A DNA stretch of 64,000 nt from NCBI GenBank assembly GCA_025526915.1, contig JAHLKH010000048.1, forward strand, positions 93,478 through 157,477. The letters are read 5' to 3'. Below, piece after piece: positions 11,601 to 23,990 of the stretch. The notes below the pieces were generated by a model. That model saw nothing but the letters and a program-made list of their open reading frames with translations. It made no database searches and had not been told where the DNA came from. Position 1 is the stretch's first letter; each line of letters begins with the position of its first letter. The translations under genes and the position numbers were made by a program. This DNA is from Entophlyctis helioformis (taxonomy: Eukaryota; Chytridiomycota; Chytridiomycetes; Chytridiales; Chytriomycetaceae).

Positions 11601-14600
11601 TCCTGTCAACGTCTTCCGTGTTTACGGCTGTCGATGGGGCTCCTGGAAGTGCCCATGGCAGACCCAACCGTCTTGTAAGTATCCTGGAGGCATCCGAGGA
11701 AAGCAATGTGATCCTTCAAGGGTACGTCGATCTCCTGGACATTGAGGTCGACGAGGAAGAGGACCTTGCGGACGGCGATATGGTGGAGCTACCGGACAGC
11801 AGCCTGGAAATGCCTGGAAATCGTCAAACGGCGCCAAGAAAGTCCATCCGCTGCGCTATTCTCGACATGCTGATCTCCAACCTGACACACCAGGCCACTC
11901 CGAACCTGGCGCATTTCTTGCTGGGCTTTGACTGCCACCAGGACATTGCAACCACCGAGCTGAGAGATCCTGCTGCGCCAGATGCTCGTAGAAACTGTCT
12001 GCATGCCATCCTGTCTCTTCTCTCGCGCGATGTTCCTCGCATCTCACACTCACAAGGAGATCAGCAGCACCACGACGGCTATCAGATGGACGACGACCTC
12101 GATTCACCAGCCGACTCTGACGCGCTCGATAGGGATTCACGTCCTCTGTCAGTGACGCATCCGCTGCTCAGCGAAAAGTGCTTCCGTCTCATCTTCCTTC
12201 TCTGCTCGGATCGCACGACCGGCACGCCAACCATGCGCTACCTGCGCACTCGTGAAGACTTTTTCCTCCGCCAGATCGTTGCGCTGAACCCTGCTGCTGC
12301 TCGTTCGTCTGGAGACCGCCTACCCAGCCCGCCCGTTCTTGTTGCGAGGCTGCACCAGCAGGCGTGGCTCATGAGGACCATCACGCTCGAGCTACACATG
12401 ACTGCGATTTCAGGCCAGCGCACTCACAATCTCCGCCTCATGAATCACCTGATGGGCCTTAACGACGGCATGGATGGGGCCACGCATTCGCGCAGCACGG
12501 GTGGCCAGCAGTTTGGAATGGAGATGGGACTGGACATGGCGGCATACAACCAGCATGTCGAGTACGAGCAATCCTTAGCCAAGGCGATGGACCTTCTCAA
12601 GATGATGGACTTTTCCGAGCCGGCCCGTCAAGACCAGGGCTCCAGCCAGCTGATGCAAGCATTTGCATTGCACGAGTTTGTGCGTGTGGATGAGCGCGGA
12701 GTGGACCAGTACGACGTGCGTGCCATCTACCTGGGCCTGATTGCACAGGTGCATCACGCGGAGCGGCAGATGGGCCGTGGCCGTGGCGGTGGATCATCAA
12801 ACGGACTTGCAGGCATGGGCGGTAGCAGTGGCGCTGTCATGGACCGCGACATGGTCAACAGACTCACGGAGACGCTCTTTTCGCTCAACGAGGTGCACCG
12901 TCTTGCGTCTGCGCGCTTTGAGATTGCCATGGCATGGGGACAGCTGATTCGCACGGCGGTTATTGAGTGCTTCGACACCGCCCTTCACGAGCTACGCCAG
13001 CTGCGGTTGTTTGAGCTTCTGGACAGCCTCTTACAGAAGCTTTCCAAGGGAGATGCATCCATGCCAATCGGAAAGGCCTTGTCGGAAGTGGTCACGGGCC
13101 TAATGGCGCGCATCCAGCAGGACAGTCGCACACAGACCATTTTTGAGCAGACGGCCCTGTCGATCGATCGCAGCAAGCTGGACTCTTGGCAGCAGGCGAT
13201 TCTGCGTGGCTTGCTGGATGGCATGCTTGTGCCTGGCACGTCCCTGGCCATGCGTGGCAACTACTACGCGGCACTCATCACGTACATCCAGTACATTTGC
13301 CCGCAGCGCAACCTCAAGGATGGCAGCAGCAGGACGGCAGCAGACGACGGAGCTCTGGGAGCCAGTGATGGCCGCAGCGATGCAATCAATCGCATCAACG
13401 GCCTGTTGGCATCCATGACCATCATCCACACTTATGGAGATCGACTGATTGAGGTCATTTGCCGCGATGCTTCCGACGGCGAGCTTGTTTGGCAGACGGT
13501 CGCTTTTTCGACGCTTGCAAGTCTTTGCGGGCTCTGCAACCTTGAGTCGTCAGTGCGCGGCACAAGATCCAACCACATTATCGACTTTCTTGTTCGCCGC
13601 AACTTCCTCGGCCACTTTGTTCAGACACTGAAAACTGTTGATGATGTCAATCTGCGGTCGCTTCTGACATCCACGGGTAAGTGGCATGGTGTAAGGGCAG
13701 CTTGCTGGGATGCGTTGAATGCTGACGGTGTATTTATTGCTGTTGCGCAGACTCGTCAAACACCAAGTATGTTTACGACCTGAAGATGGCCCTGCTGCTC
13801 AAGATTGCCGAGACCAAGATGGGCGCCGATCGTCTGCTGAGCATTGGACTACTTGAGACGCTCACCGACTGCCAGTTTGTCAACGAACGGCCAGACTACG
13901 GTGGCTATGATGTTGGTACGTGGCTCTTGCCTGCAGGGATTGGAACACGTATGGTGTCAACTCACTCGCAACTCGATCCGTGATAATCTTATACATGGAC
14001 GCGTTGGCGCGTGCAGCCACAGAGCAGGAGTGGTACCATGATATGATTGTGCCAGTCCTTGAGCTCATTGTGTCCATTCAGCGCCATCATCAAACTTCAA
14101 ACACTGCTGTTCGTGCCAAGGTCTGTGCTCCTCTCGGGCGAGCTGTGCATCTGATGTGCATGCCACTGACCGATTTAAATGGCAGGTGTCGCACTTTATC
14201 GAGGGGCACCAGGAAGTGTTTGCGGCAATTCTGCGCGACCGAGTCCACAAGATCACGCTGTCATCGCTGACGCAGGTTCGACTTTGCACGTCAATTCTTG
14301 GGTGGATGCGTGGCGATCACGCTTTGCTGTCGAAGCGGGTACGTCGGTTGTTGCACTGGCGGCCGTAAGGTTATACGGTCATGCGCCTTGCCTGGCAATG
14401 CGATGGCTTACTTGTCTTGCGTTTTGCAGATCCCCGGCCCTGGCCAGAGCTCCTTTGACGACCTCATGCTTCAACTGTTCCAAAAGTATGTCCTGGCGCG
14501 AGAATGGCGCTCACAGACTGTTGCTGTCAGCGAGCTGGAGCAGGAGAAAGCGCGAACGGTTCCACCAAAAGGTACAAGATGCTTCGACAGGGTCTGGATG

Positions 14601-15570
14601 GTTGCTGTTGCGCTGCAGTAGTGACTAAGAACATTCCCTGGATACGAATAGTGTTTGCATCTGCCACTGCATCGTCGTTGTTCGCCATGGAAGTGGAGGT
14701 GATGGGCGAAAAGATTGCGGTGAACTTGCTGACGTATCTTATCGAGAAGAGTCTTCCAGGTATGCTGCCAGGCTGGATTGCGTCCTTGTTGTGTGTGTAT
14801 CGTATTGACGAGTCATCTTCGCACAATGGCTGCTTGTCTGCGATAGGAGAAACCTTGGCTGATCGCGGTGCGCAGCCAGTTTCGCTGCTCAAGCTATTGC
14901 AGGATCGCTGTAAGCCTGCTTGACTGACGCACATGGCTTGACACCCGGCACTCTAACAACATGGTCGATTGAAAACAGCCGCAGGTGGTGATGCGATCCT
15001 TGGCAAGACGCTTGGTCTTATCCAGACACTTGGCAACCGTCTCGTGCAGGCGTCGACTCGTCGCAAGAACATCCAGATGAAAATTGCCGACATCTCGCAA
15101 GTGCCAGTGGACGAGATCAACGAGGTGGGGGGTCACTCCATGTGGCACGGTGCCTCGTAAAGGACGTCACTAACCCTGCCAATTCGCGAGTTTAGATTGC
15201 CAGATCCTTCAACCGGTCTGCCTTTGAGGAGCTCTCTCCGTCGCAGCGCAGAACGGTCGCAGGTCGCGATCTGTGCGACGCAGACAGTCTCGTTGCCAAG
15301 GAAATCCAGCGACTTCAAGGTAAGGCTGACACTCCACACTGATGCTCGCGCATGTTTAGCCGAGTGCACCATACTCATCGAGTGTCCGCCTGTTGTGGTG
15401 CAGCCTTGGTTGAGATGGCTGCGTTCCTGTTCCTGCAACTGGCTCGTGGCTTGCCTCGCGAGAAGAAGGCTGCCGCTATCATGGAACTTGAGCAGCTGGC
15501 AGTTGGCGGCGCTGACCGAGACGGCGAGTTTATTAAGCTGTGCGTCAGGAGCCTCCTTCAGATCGAGTGA
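8292..15570 (+). CDS. NUP192: Nuclear pore inner-ring nucleoporin NUP192/NUP205
   Basis: This is a giant alpha-solenoid scaffold nucleoporin of the inner ring. I read exons 8292-8508, 8733-13676, 13751-13915, 14017-14120, 14186-14338, 14430-14571, 14652-14759, 14847-14909, 14979-15124, 15196-15319 and 15404-15570. That gives 2110 residues, close to the 1.7-2.0 thousand usual for the family. The N-terminal block LNKHQHSFRRLL then ANKAFCQAVGQVADVLD aligns with the start of NUP205, and the body is helical repeats throughout. Intron 1 holds a TCTG microsatellite. The intron at 13916-14016 was chosen over a 21-nt alternative because it keeps frame. The stop lies only 16 bp before the VPS18 start. 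The acceptor at 14978 could instead be 6 nt downstream. Confidence 0.88.
8573..8606 (+). repeat. TCTG tetranucleotide microsatellite in NUP192 intron 1
   Basis: About eight TCTG/CTGT units run through intron 1, followed by degenerate TGCC/CTGC copies. The tract makes a pyrimidine-rich intron body. Longer copies of the same motif fill introns of DCN1 near 54.5 kb. Confidence 0.8.
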
Positions 15571-15586
15571 TTCGAGGTCGTTTGGA

Positions 15587-18500
15587 ATGAACCTTCGCCT
15601 TCACCTCGAAATGTCCTTGCTCGACCACGTTGAGGATCCGTCCTATGCTGGCCAGATGGCGCAGGGCGGCGGGACATATGCGCCAGCAACTTCGTCTCTG
15701 CTGGTGAGGGCCGGCCGAACAGAGCAGCTGGCCGTGCCATGACTGACATGGGCGGGGAATGGTGCTGTGCCTAGGAACTCTCCGACCCTGGTGCAGGCGG
15801 TTGGTTTGGACAAGCCCGCGACGATGACGGCGAGCCTCGCATCTTTGCCCTGGACAGGGTCCAGTTCTCGTTTCCGGACGAGCTACTTGCCGTCGCTGTT
15901 TCCAATAACATGCTCTGTGTTGCTCTGCGCACACACACTCCGCCAAAGGAGCTGGCAAAGCTGCGTCTGCTGCGTATCGACCTGGACAAGCCAGATGCAG
16001 TTGAAGGTGTGTGCTTGCCTGTGTTTCAGCCACCAAACATGCCGACGGCTTGGATGGATCTGACAGATGATGCCACAACAGACATTGTGTTCACCAGCAA
16101 GCAGCGGGCCGACAGCATCCAACGCATCTTCTACAGCCCGAGTGCACACCATCTCCTGATCTCTTGTCAGTCGGGAGAGAACTACTACCTGCACGCACGA
16201 TGGACCAAGCCGCGCCTGCTTTCAAAGATCAAGGTTGGGCTCGGCAGCATGTGCTGGATACGGTCAGCCGTTGCCAAGAACACAAACTCATACATCATGC
16301 TGTTGAACAGGGCGTGCGACTTCGGTCTGTTGCCTGGGGGCCGGAAGATGGAGCCGACACAACGGGCCCGCTTCTTTTGGGATCGTCGCAGGGCCACGTC
16401 TTTGAAACGGAGCTGCTGCCTATTGACAACTTCTTCCAAAAAGAGGAGCGCTACTTTAGCCAGGTGTTCTCGCTGCACCACGACGCTCCGGTGATTGGCC
16501 TCCACTACGCGCCTGTTTCATCTGGACGCAACCGATACGCAGTGATCATGACGACTCCAACACGTATCTACCAAATGGTTGGCGATGTCAAGCCAACGGA
16601 CACGGCTTTCTTTGCTACCCTCTTTGGGCGCTACGATGGCAATGCGGGTATGTTCTGTTCATTTCTATCAAGGCGATGACCACTGCGTGCTGTAGCAACT
16701 AATCCAGCGGCGATTGGAATGCATGGATGGACGAGTAGAGTTCCAAGAGGTTCCAAGCAGTGTTGCTCGGCCTGCCATGCGAGTATTGCAATCGCAAGAC
16801 GCCAATGGACATCCCAACACCTTGTTTGGATGGCTGACGGGTATGTCATACCACTTTCGGCCTGTGCAAGATTTTTACAATGGTATGCACCTGTTAACAT
16901 GGCACTCTTGGTCGATTGATTGCCCCCCGGTCAACCAACCGCCGGTAGGGCCTGGACTGTTCTTTGGAAAAGTGACGCTCAATGGAAAATCCTTTGGCGA
17001 CTCGCTTGTGGACAGCCCGCAGATCCTTCCGTAAGCATAAATGTTTGCATGCCATATGCTGGAATGAAAGAAGAGAGCTGCTAACGATAAGACAATACAA
17101 CAGATACGCGACTCCCAGCAACGATGCGCAGATTGACTACCCGGCCTCCATCGTTTCGTTTGTTCTCACAGACTATCACTTTGTCGTCGTCCTCAACGGT
17201 GAAATGGTTGTCATTTCAACCATCAGCCACCAGATTGTCTGGCATGAGCCGTTTATGCTTGTAAGTGGGCCTTGGAATCATCCATTACATCACATTAGTG
17301 CTCACAATTGGAACCACTTGCAGTCTCCAAACGAGACAATCATTGGTATGGCAGCAGATCCGATCCGCAAGACGTACTGGGCATACACAAACATGAACCT
17401 CTACGAAGTGATTATTACGGATGAGGATCGCGACATTTGGAAAGTTTATCTGGACAAGAGGCAATTCGATCAAGCCACTGCATATGCCAAAGTAAGCATG
17501 CATGTACTTTTGGTGCTGGATGTCCACGTGGCCAGACTGCAACTTGATGGCTCACCCATTACTGTTGTCCGGGCAGACGGATGTGCAACGCAAGCTTATC
17601 TTTGAGAAGCAGGCAGACGCCTGTTTTGCACAAAAGCAGTTCGCTCGTGCTGCAGAGTTGTACGCGTTGACAGACGTTTCGTTTGAGGAGATTTGCCTGC
17701 GCTTCATTGGTCTCAGCGACGAAGCTGCATTGACAGTCTACCTACGAAAGAAACTCTCGAGCTTCAAGAAGCAGGATCTCACACAGACGACTCTGATTGG
17801 GACTTGGCTCATGGAGCTGCTTGCGAGCAAGCTGTGCGCAGCCGAACAACAGCACGATGCGCTGCGAAACCAAGCGCAGATGAATGGAGGCGACGCTGTC
17901 TCTGACGCCAAGTTGCGTGATGCCAAACAGCAGTATACGGTCCTCACCTCGGAGCTGCGCACGCTTCTGAAAGACTACAAGGTGAGACGGCTTGTGCTGT
18001 TCGTTCGATGGTACATCAAAGCAGTACTTACTATGAGCCGCTGCTATCTCAGGATCGACTTCACCATCCAACAGTGTACAGTCTACTGGGCTCGCATGGA
18101 CGTTCTGCAGAAGTCGTGTATTTTGCAGAGCTTATCGGCGACTGGGAGAAACTCGTCACGTTTTACACTGAGCGTCGCGAATGGCACAAGGCGCTTGATA
18201 TCGTCAGCCGCCAGGTTAGCCGACGTACGCATGTTGTGCTGAATCCGAACAACACCTTGATCTGATGCATGGCAAACGCATCATGTTAAAGGACTCGGTC
18301 GATTTTTACTACAAGCATTCCGCAACGTTGATTCAGCACATTCCGCGCGAAGTCATTGGACTTTGGATCAAGGTTCCAAGTCTCAACCCGCGATTCCTCA
18401 TGCCGTCAATCTTGAATGTGCACAATGATGTTTCCACAGGAATGCCGCACGTGAGTGAGCTTGGCGAACGTGTTACTAACTCGCAACAGGCTGACAGTCT

Positions 18501-19847
18501 CCAATCTTGCAGGCGAGTCTGGTCAACTACCTTGAGCATTTGGTTGCGTCAGGAAACCGTGATCGAGTTGTGCACAACTACCTTTTCCGTTTGTATGCGT
18601 CTCAATCTACCCATAACGACGAAGCACCAGTGCTCGCATTCCTCAACACCCAGGTATGTTATCAGTAGCCTTTTCAACGCGATCCAGCTGCCGCTACACT
18701 CAAGCTCAACTTCTTGCTTGCTGTCGATAGCGTGAATCGCCAGCATTTGATCTGCCCTACGCAGTCAGGGTCTGTATTGAACGCCGCTTGGTTCAAAGCA
18801 GCGTGCAGCTGTATGCGCTCATGGGCCTGTACGACGAGGCCATTCATCTAGCGCTGGATGTAAGTCTCCTACCCTCCGCTATTGAAAGCACACACCAAGC
18901 AACGCAACTCATGCAACAGTCGTCTGAAAAAGCGGAACGATCTTGAGCTGGCTAGAATCATCGCCGAGAAACCAGACGACCATGAAGACACGCGCAAGAG
19001 GCTTTGGCTTCGGATTGCTCAGCACGTTATCCGCAACGCCAGTGATGTCAAGAGGTACAGCATCCCGCCAGTCCTGTAATGACAAATTGTAGCTGAGTGA
19101 ACTCTGCTCTCTGGCAGTGCCCTGGACTATCTCAAAGTTGGGAACCTCAAGATCGAAGAGATTCTGCCGTTCTTTCCCGACTTTGTCTTTATTGACGACT
19201 TCAAGGATGAGCTGTGCAGCGCGCTCGAAGACTACAACGAGTACATTCATCTGCTCAAGTCTGATCTGGACGAAACCACCAAGGCCTCTGAGAGCATCCG
19301 TCTTGATATCCGAGAGCTGAAGAACAGGTGATCAGTAAAACGTTGGGCACGTCGAATGTTGTCACGCCTTAACTAACTTCTTGCAAACGCTAGATACATC
19401 ATCGTACCAGTGGCCGAAAAGTGCCACCATTGCGATCGACCGCTCTTGACTCGGCAGTTCTATGCATTCCCGTGCCACCACACATTCCATGCCGACTGTC
19501 TTATGGACTCGGTGAGTGGTCATGATACCGCATCTGTTTGTCTGTGTGGTACTGATGGCTGCCATCAGATTGTTCGTGATTCGATTCGTGGAAAGAAAGT
19601 TCTGATGCTTCGTTCGGAGCTGGAAAAGGACTCCAAGGACCAGTTGTCAACTCTTCTTCCTGCGGCAAAATTGCGACTCAAGGTGAGAATGACCGAGGTT
19701 GCTGAACACGTTAATCGTGCAACCTGCTGACTTTATTGTGCACAGGATGAACTCGATGATCTTGTTTCCCAAGAGTGCGTTCTCTGTGGTGAAGCGATGA
19801 TCAAAAGCATTGACACTCCTTTCATGGCTGCTGGCGAGACGCTATGA
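15587..19847 (+). CDS. VPS18: VPS18/PEP3, class C core subunit of CORVET and HOPS
   Basis: VPS18 is a vacuolar/endosomal tethering-complex subunit with an N-terminal beta-propeller, a clathrin-like helical repeat and a C-terminal RING. Eighteen exons between 15587 and 19847 join in frame to 1003 residues (human protein about 970). Landmarks are SVAWGPEDG, FGWLTGPGLFFG, DVSFEEICLRF, KLVTFYTERREWHKAL, LKIEEILPFFPDFV and the RING CHHCDRPLL..PCHHTFHADCL closed by ECVLCGEAMIKSID. The acceptors at 16735 and 18932 are less orthodox but are the only ones keeping frame. It starts 16 bp after the NUP192 stop, so its promoter must lie inside the NUP192 3' end. Its own stop is 15 bp from the stop of the convergent CatSper gene. 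Confidence 0.93.
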
Positions 19848-19862
19848 TATTGCTCCCTGCGC

Positions 19863-21398
19863 TCAAAGCTCTTGCTTGGAAAGTAGCCGCTTATCCACTT
19901 CAACAGCATTCCCGATTAGCACACATTCAATGAAACTGCCGACAATTCGCTTCTTACCATACTCCGCAAGTGCGTGCGCCATAGCAAAATGGCTTTGCTG
20001 ACAACGGAACATTGTGTTTTCATGATAGTGCAGCGTGACAACGAACGTCTCAAGCCATGTGAGGTTCAAGGACAAATGGCGAGTTGGGATGATTTCGTCA
20101 TGGCGAAGAGCTCCGACCATATCCTTGACGATGTCTTGAAAGTCAGAGTCGCGCTTCGTTTTCTGTTTATGGAAAGTGTTAGTATTCTTTCGTGCAACAC
20201 TCTCTCATTCCATTACCTGTGCCACAAGTTGGAACATGTCACGACGCTGTTTTCGCAGAAACAGCTCTCGCTTGGCTATCTTGGCTTCTCGTCGTTGCTG
20301 AGCTTGCCGTTGTCGTTCGGCTCTTGCCGCTTCGTCAACATTCTGTTTAACAGAGTATGAATGGTTAGCGCAAACCTGATATGATTCCACAATTGACTTG
20401 GAACGCACGCACCTGGCAAATGACTCCAATGAACAAGTTTGCAATGATAAAGTTGCCTACGAAAATGTATGCAATGGTGACCAACTCCGAGGCGACATAA
20501 CCGTCTCGCACAAGGTTGTCTTGATATGTTGTCCATCCATCGGCACAGACGTAGATCCACAATGTGAGAAATGCCTCGGGGAGCTCCCAGTTGTGCTTTG
20601 AGTAGCCTTCGTACGACGACGTCCCAAACAGGAAATGCCCTATGATGCCAGCTACGAAGATGAAGAGGCTTAAAAGGATCATAATGTCGACGACGTTGGT
20701 TCTGAGAGTTCCGAGGAGCGCGTCAACGACAACCTGGAGGCCGCGAATAAAGGGAATGATTCGGAAAATTCGAATGATTCGCAATGCTGCCAATTACAGC
20801 ATACATCAACCGTTAGATTCGATGAACACTTGGCCTTATACAGCTGCCACATCATGCCTGGGCTAACCTCTCAGCAGACGCAGGGCTGTATCATTGACGT
20901 ATGTCGGAAGGGTCAATGTCACAACCCAGTGGACCAGGTAGATGATGACGCACGTTAGATCGACCATGTTGTAGACGTTGCGCCAGAACCTGTATCTGTC
21001 GCAATAGATGCGTGCCACAATGTCGACCACGTAGATGCTCATGAACACAATTGACAGCACAGACATGACTTGGAACTGGCTGGTTGATGCGTTGCTCTCT
21101 GATGCTGCAAGTAGGTCTGCTTCGAATGCTATCCTTGCCACGTCGACACAAACGATGCAGAACATGGCAAGCTCGTATTTGGACGACTGTCACCAGAGCG
21201 TGTCAGGACAGTTGTTGTCTCATTTGACAAGCCAGATGAAGCATCCATCCAACCTTGAGCAATGTCCTCAAATACGACGAGAATGTTAATGGATGGTGGG
21301 GCTGTGTATGCAATGCTGTTTGGCCATGGTAACTGTGTTGTCAAGTCGTACTGTCTTGAAAGCATCTCCAACCACCTGTTACCTTTCTCTCGAGCCAT
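19863..21398 (-). CDS. CatSper-type single-domain voltage-gated cation channel
   Basis: Six minus-strand exons (21276-21398, 20868-21186, 20413-20786, 20217-20342, 19958-20162, 19863-19897) give about 393 residues. The six-TM layout of one channel repeat is clear: S1 near AMFCIVCVDVARIAF, S2-S3, an S4 voltage sensor ALRIIRIFRIIPFIRG with Arg at regular spacing, then S5, a pore loop with CADGW, and S6 ending FIIANLFIGVICQ. A charged coiled coil follows (RQAQQRREAKIAKREL). One repeat, an acidic-x-Trp pore and the post-S6 coiled coil fit CatSper alpha subunits, the calcium channels of sperm and zoospores. The donor of intron 1 at 21275 is inferred. The last intron (19898-19957) is 60 nt and open, so it may be retained. 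I cannot say which CatSper subtype it is. Confidence 0.82.
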
Positions 21399-22093
21399 GT
21401 TTCTTTCAGATTTTTGGGAAAGCTGAGGCCGGGAGACCGAGAGACATTAAAGAGACAGTGAGACAGCTTGACCGAGAGACAGCAAGACAGTGAGACCGGG
21501 ACAAAGAGAGAGTGAGAGACAGACGAGCATGGTCAGTATTCCTGCTCGAAGGCACAGGGAATTGCTTATTGACTGCGGCACAGACGAGAGGAGGAAGATC
21601 CGTCAAGAGACAATGTCTGCAACAGGCAATGAATAGATACGTATTGGAGCACTCGTGATATGCAGACACTTTGTGATGCGAGTCCAGCAACGGCAGTGGT
21701 GCAGGCAGCAGCGCCTGCTGTCTCACAGTCGGAAGCGGAACGAAGCGAGCAACAGAAGGCGGAGGTTTACGTCATTCTCGTTTCCGCTCCCGCTCTCATT
21801 ATCGCTGCCAGCACCACAAACAATCGCGGTGTGTCCCGCTCTTGTCGCGCAACCCAAAAGCTTGTTTGACGAGGTTGGACGCAACACATCGCCACGCCTG
21901 CTTCTGCTCCTATATCTCCAGCATTGTACCCCCTGCAGCTGTACTCACCGTGCATGAACCCAACAGACTGACAACCCCAACGCATTCACATCCGACTCTC
22001 TGCTTGCCAACCCCGCTCACTGCAAGATACAGCCAACCGAGAAGCCACAAAGCAACACCTGTCCATCGAACATCATCCTAACGGCGACACCCA
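21399..22093. promoter_or_regulatory. Divergent 5' interval of CatSper-like channel and unknown gene
   Basis: This 695-bp interval separates two divergent start codons. On the CatSper side (about 21424-21531) it holds a purine-rich run of degenerate GAGACAGTGAGAC units. No CACGTG is present, unlike the housekeeping bidirectional promoters. I see no supportable gene; short ORFs here lack family features. Confidence 0.5.
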
Positions 22094-23990
22094 ATGTTCT
22101 ACGTTGACACAGTCGTCGTTGGGCTGTTCGGTTCCCAGATAGCGTTCCTCGTGGCCGTCCTCTACCCGAACGAGCCGTATATCAGCCAACTACAGCGCGA
22201 ACCTTTGGCCTCACTGGTCACCGCCGTGGTCTCTGCCTCGTTTATTGTTGCCTTTGTTGTCGTCGACCATGCCCTCGTCTCCTCCCTTATGCAGGTGCGT
22301 TGCTCTTGCCCTTCATGCTCTTCTCCGGCTTGCATTGCATGAACTGCCTGCTGTTGTTGCACCGTCCTGCCCCCCATGGCCCCTCCGCCAAGAAGTCAGC
22401 CAGCCAGCACAGCCCTCTTGAATCCGCTGTCGGATGCTGCTGTGCCGCCAGCAACCATATGTGGCTGACGCGACAAACCTCCGCCCCAACTCCGCCACAA
22501 CTCCGCGCAATCAGGACGCACACGAGGAGGCTCGTCGAGTGCAGCAAAAAAGACAGCAGGAGCAAGAGAGACAGCAGGAGCAGGAGCAGACAGAGGCTCC
22601 GCCCCCAACAGCAAACATGCCCGCATCCGTGAGTGTTTCTGATTGCGAGCCGTTGATGCATCATTCCACTTGACAACCCGTGCCCATTCGACGCATCACT
22701 GACATTGCACTGCTCTCATCCCGCCGCACTTGCTGTCCGTTCGTCGCTTCTGTTCACAAGACCAATTCACCCCGCCACCCCATCCCCAGCCGCACGATTC
22801 CCAGCTGCCCGATCAAGGCCGTCAAGCACAAGGAATCGAAATGGCTTGGCGGTATCAAGTGCCGTGAGCCGGTCCGCGGCTTGCTTCCACATGCTGATCC
22901 CCTTGTGTCGACCTTTGAGATTGTTTGTGCATATGAGGAGCACACCTTGGTTGAGAAGCACCGGGACAAGACCAAAGAGATCGTCTCTGTGGATGCGAAT
23001 GCCTTCAAGGCTGTGCTTTGCAAGGACTTGAAGGTGGAGCGCACCGCGGCTAAGGAGAACCAGAACAAGACGGAAGAGATCATCAATATTGATCCGAATG
23101 CCTGCAAGGCCGTGCTTTGCAAGGATGTGAAGGTGGAGCGCACCGCGGCCAAGGAGAACCAGAACAAGACGGAAGAGATCATCAATATTGATCCGAATGC
23201 CTGCAAGGCCGTGCTTTGCAAGGACGCGAAGACGAACTGCCAGCTTTATACCGATATGCTGCTCACCAACATCGGACCAGCGCGTGTCCTTCTGCCAGCC
23301 AACCAATTCGTTTGGCAACCAATGTCTCCTGCACAGACCGACTTAAAACCAAGGAAGCGAGCGAAACTCGAGGGTGGCAAATATGTGCAAGCGGAGTTGG
23401 ACGATGACTCCGACAGAAGACCCGCGTCAAGCACACAGACCAACGCTTTGCAAGACGCAAACACGCCCCGCAAGCTTGCCAAGGCTGTCTCGCGAAAAAG
23501 GGCAGTCGCGGCCATCAGCCAAGAAGCACCAGGATGCGAGGCCCGGAACCGGCGCCACACCAGGTATTTGCCAACCCACCGCCAGAGCCCGCCACCAGCC
23601 ATAGCCGATTGATGATTGGCCTTGACCGAGCCATTGGACGACAACCCTGCCGCTATTCCTGTCCAACACCAACCTGGCCATGTTAGCGAAGGCTCGCCGT
23701 CCTGCTCGGTTTCGCCCGTTGTTGGCACGGCCCGCAAGCTTGCGAAGGCTTTCTCGCGAAAAAGAGCGCCGAAAGACGCCGGCCAGCCAGTCGCGCCCCT
23801 TGAACCACAGGCGACGGAATCTGGGTCGAGCAGCGATTCACTCTCAGGAATCGATCAGCTTGCAGCCATTGCTGCTGCTGAGCTTGGCAACGCTTCTGCT
23901 GGTGGCAATGCGGTGATTGGGTCTCCACCTCGTGACGACGATGATTTGTATGAGGTGGACTATGGATATTCGGATGACGATTATGCTTGA
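22094..23990 (+). CDS. Unrecognised two-TM protein with internal 33-residue repeats
   Basis: I do not recognise this gene. Exons 22094-22294, 22452-22628, 22818-23563 and 23687-23990 join in phase to 475 residues. The N-terminus has two hydrophobic segments, around TVVVGLFGSQIAFLVAVLY and SLVTAVVSASFIVAFVVV. Next comes a Gln/Glu-rich coil (VQQKRQQEQERQQEQEQ), then two full and one partial copy of a 33-residue unit containing KTEEIINIDPNACKAVLCKD, then a basic stretch (RKLAKAVSRKRA) echoed after the last intron (RKLAKAFSRKRA), and an acidic Tyr/Asp tail. The acceptor at 22817 could instead be at 22760. The two halves might be separate genes, but the first two joins are cleanly phase 0. Confidence 0.55.
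22968..23231 (+). repeat. 99-bp in-frame tandem repeat
   Basis: Unit A (22968-23066) is diverged, B (23067-23165) is followed by a 66-nt partial C (23166-23231). B and C are nearly identical over their shared length, with differences only around the junction codons. The length is a multiple of three and keeps the frame, so it duplicates a 33-residue block with two Cys. Confidence 0.9.

Noticed and set aside
11677..11720. GTAAGTATCC inside NUP192 exon 2 as a donor
   Set aside because: The frame through it reads LVSILEASEESNVILQGYVD, which suits the helical fold, and the putative intron would be under 50 nt and remove it.
13916..13936. A 21-nt intron in NUP192
   Set aside because: Donor and acceptor signals exist, but 21 nt is too short to splice. 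The 13916-14016 intron keeps frame (reading DVATEQEWYHD) and has normal length.
22767..23318. Long minus-strand ORF through the 99-bp repeats
   Set aside because: It has Leu-rich repeats only because it mirrors the plus-strand units. The plus strand has matching splice joins and a charged, soluble composition.
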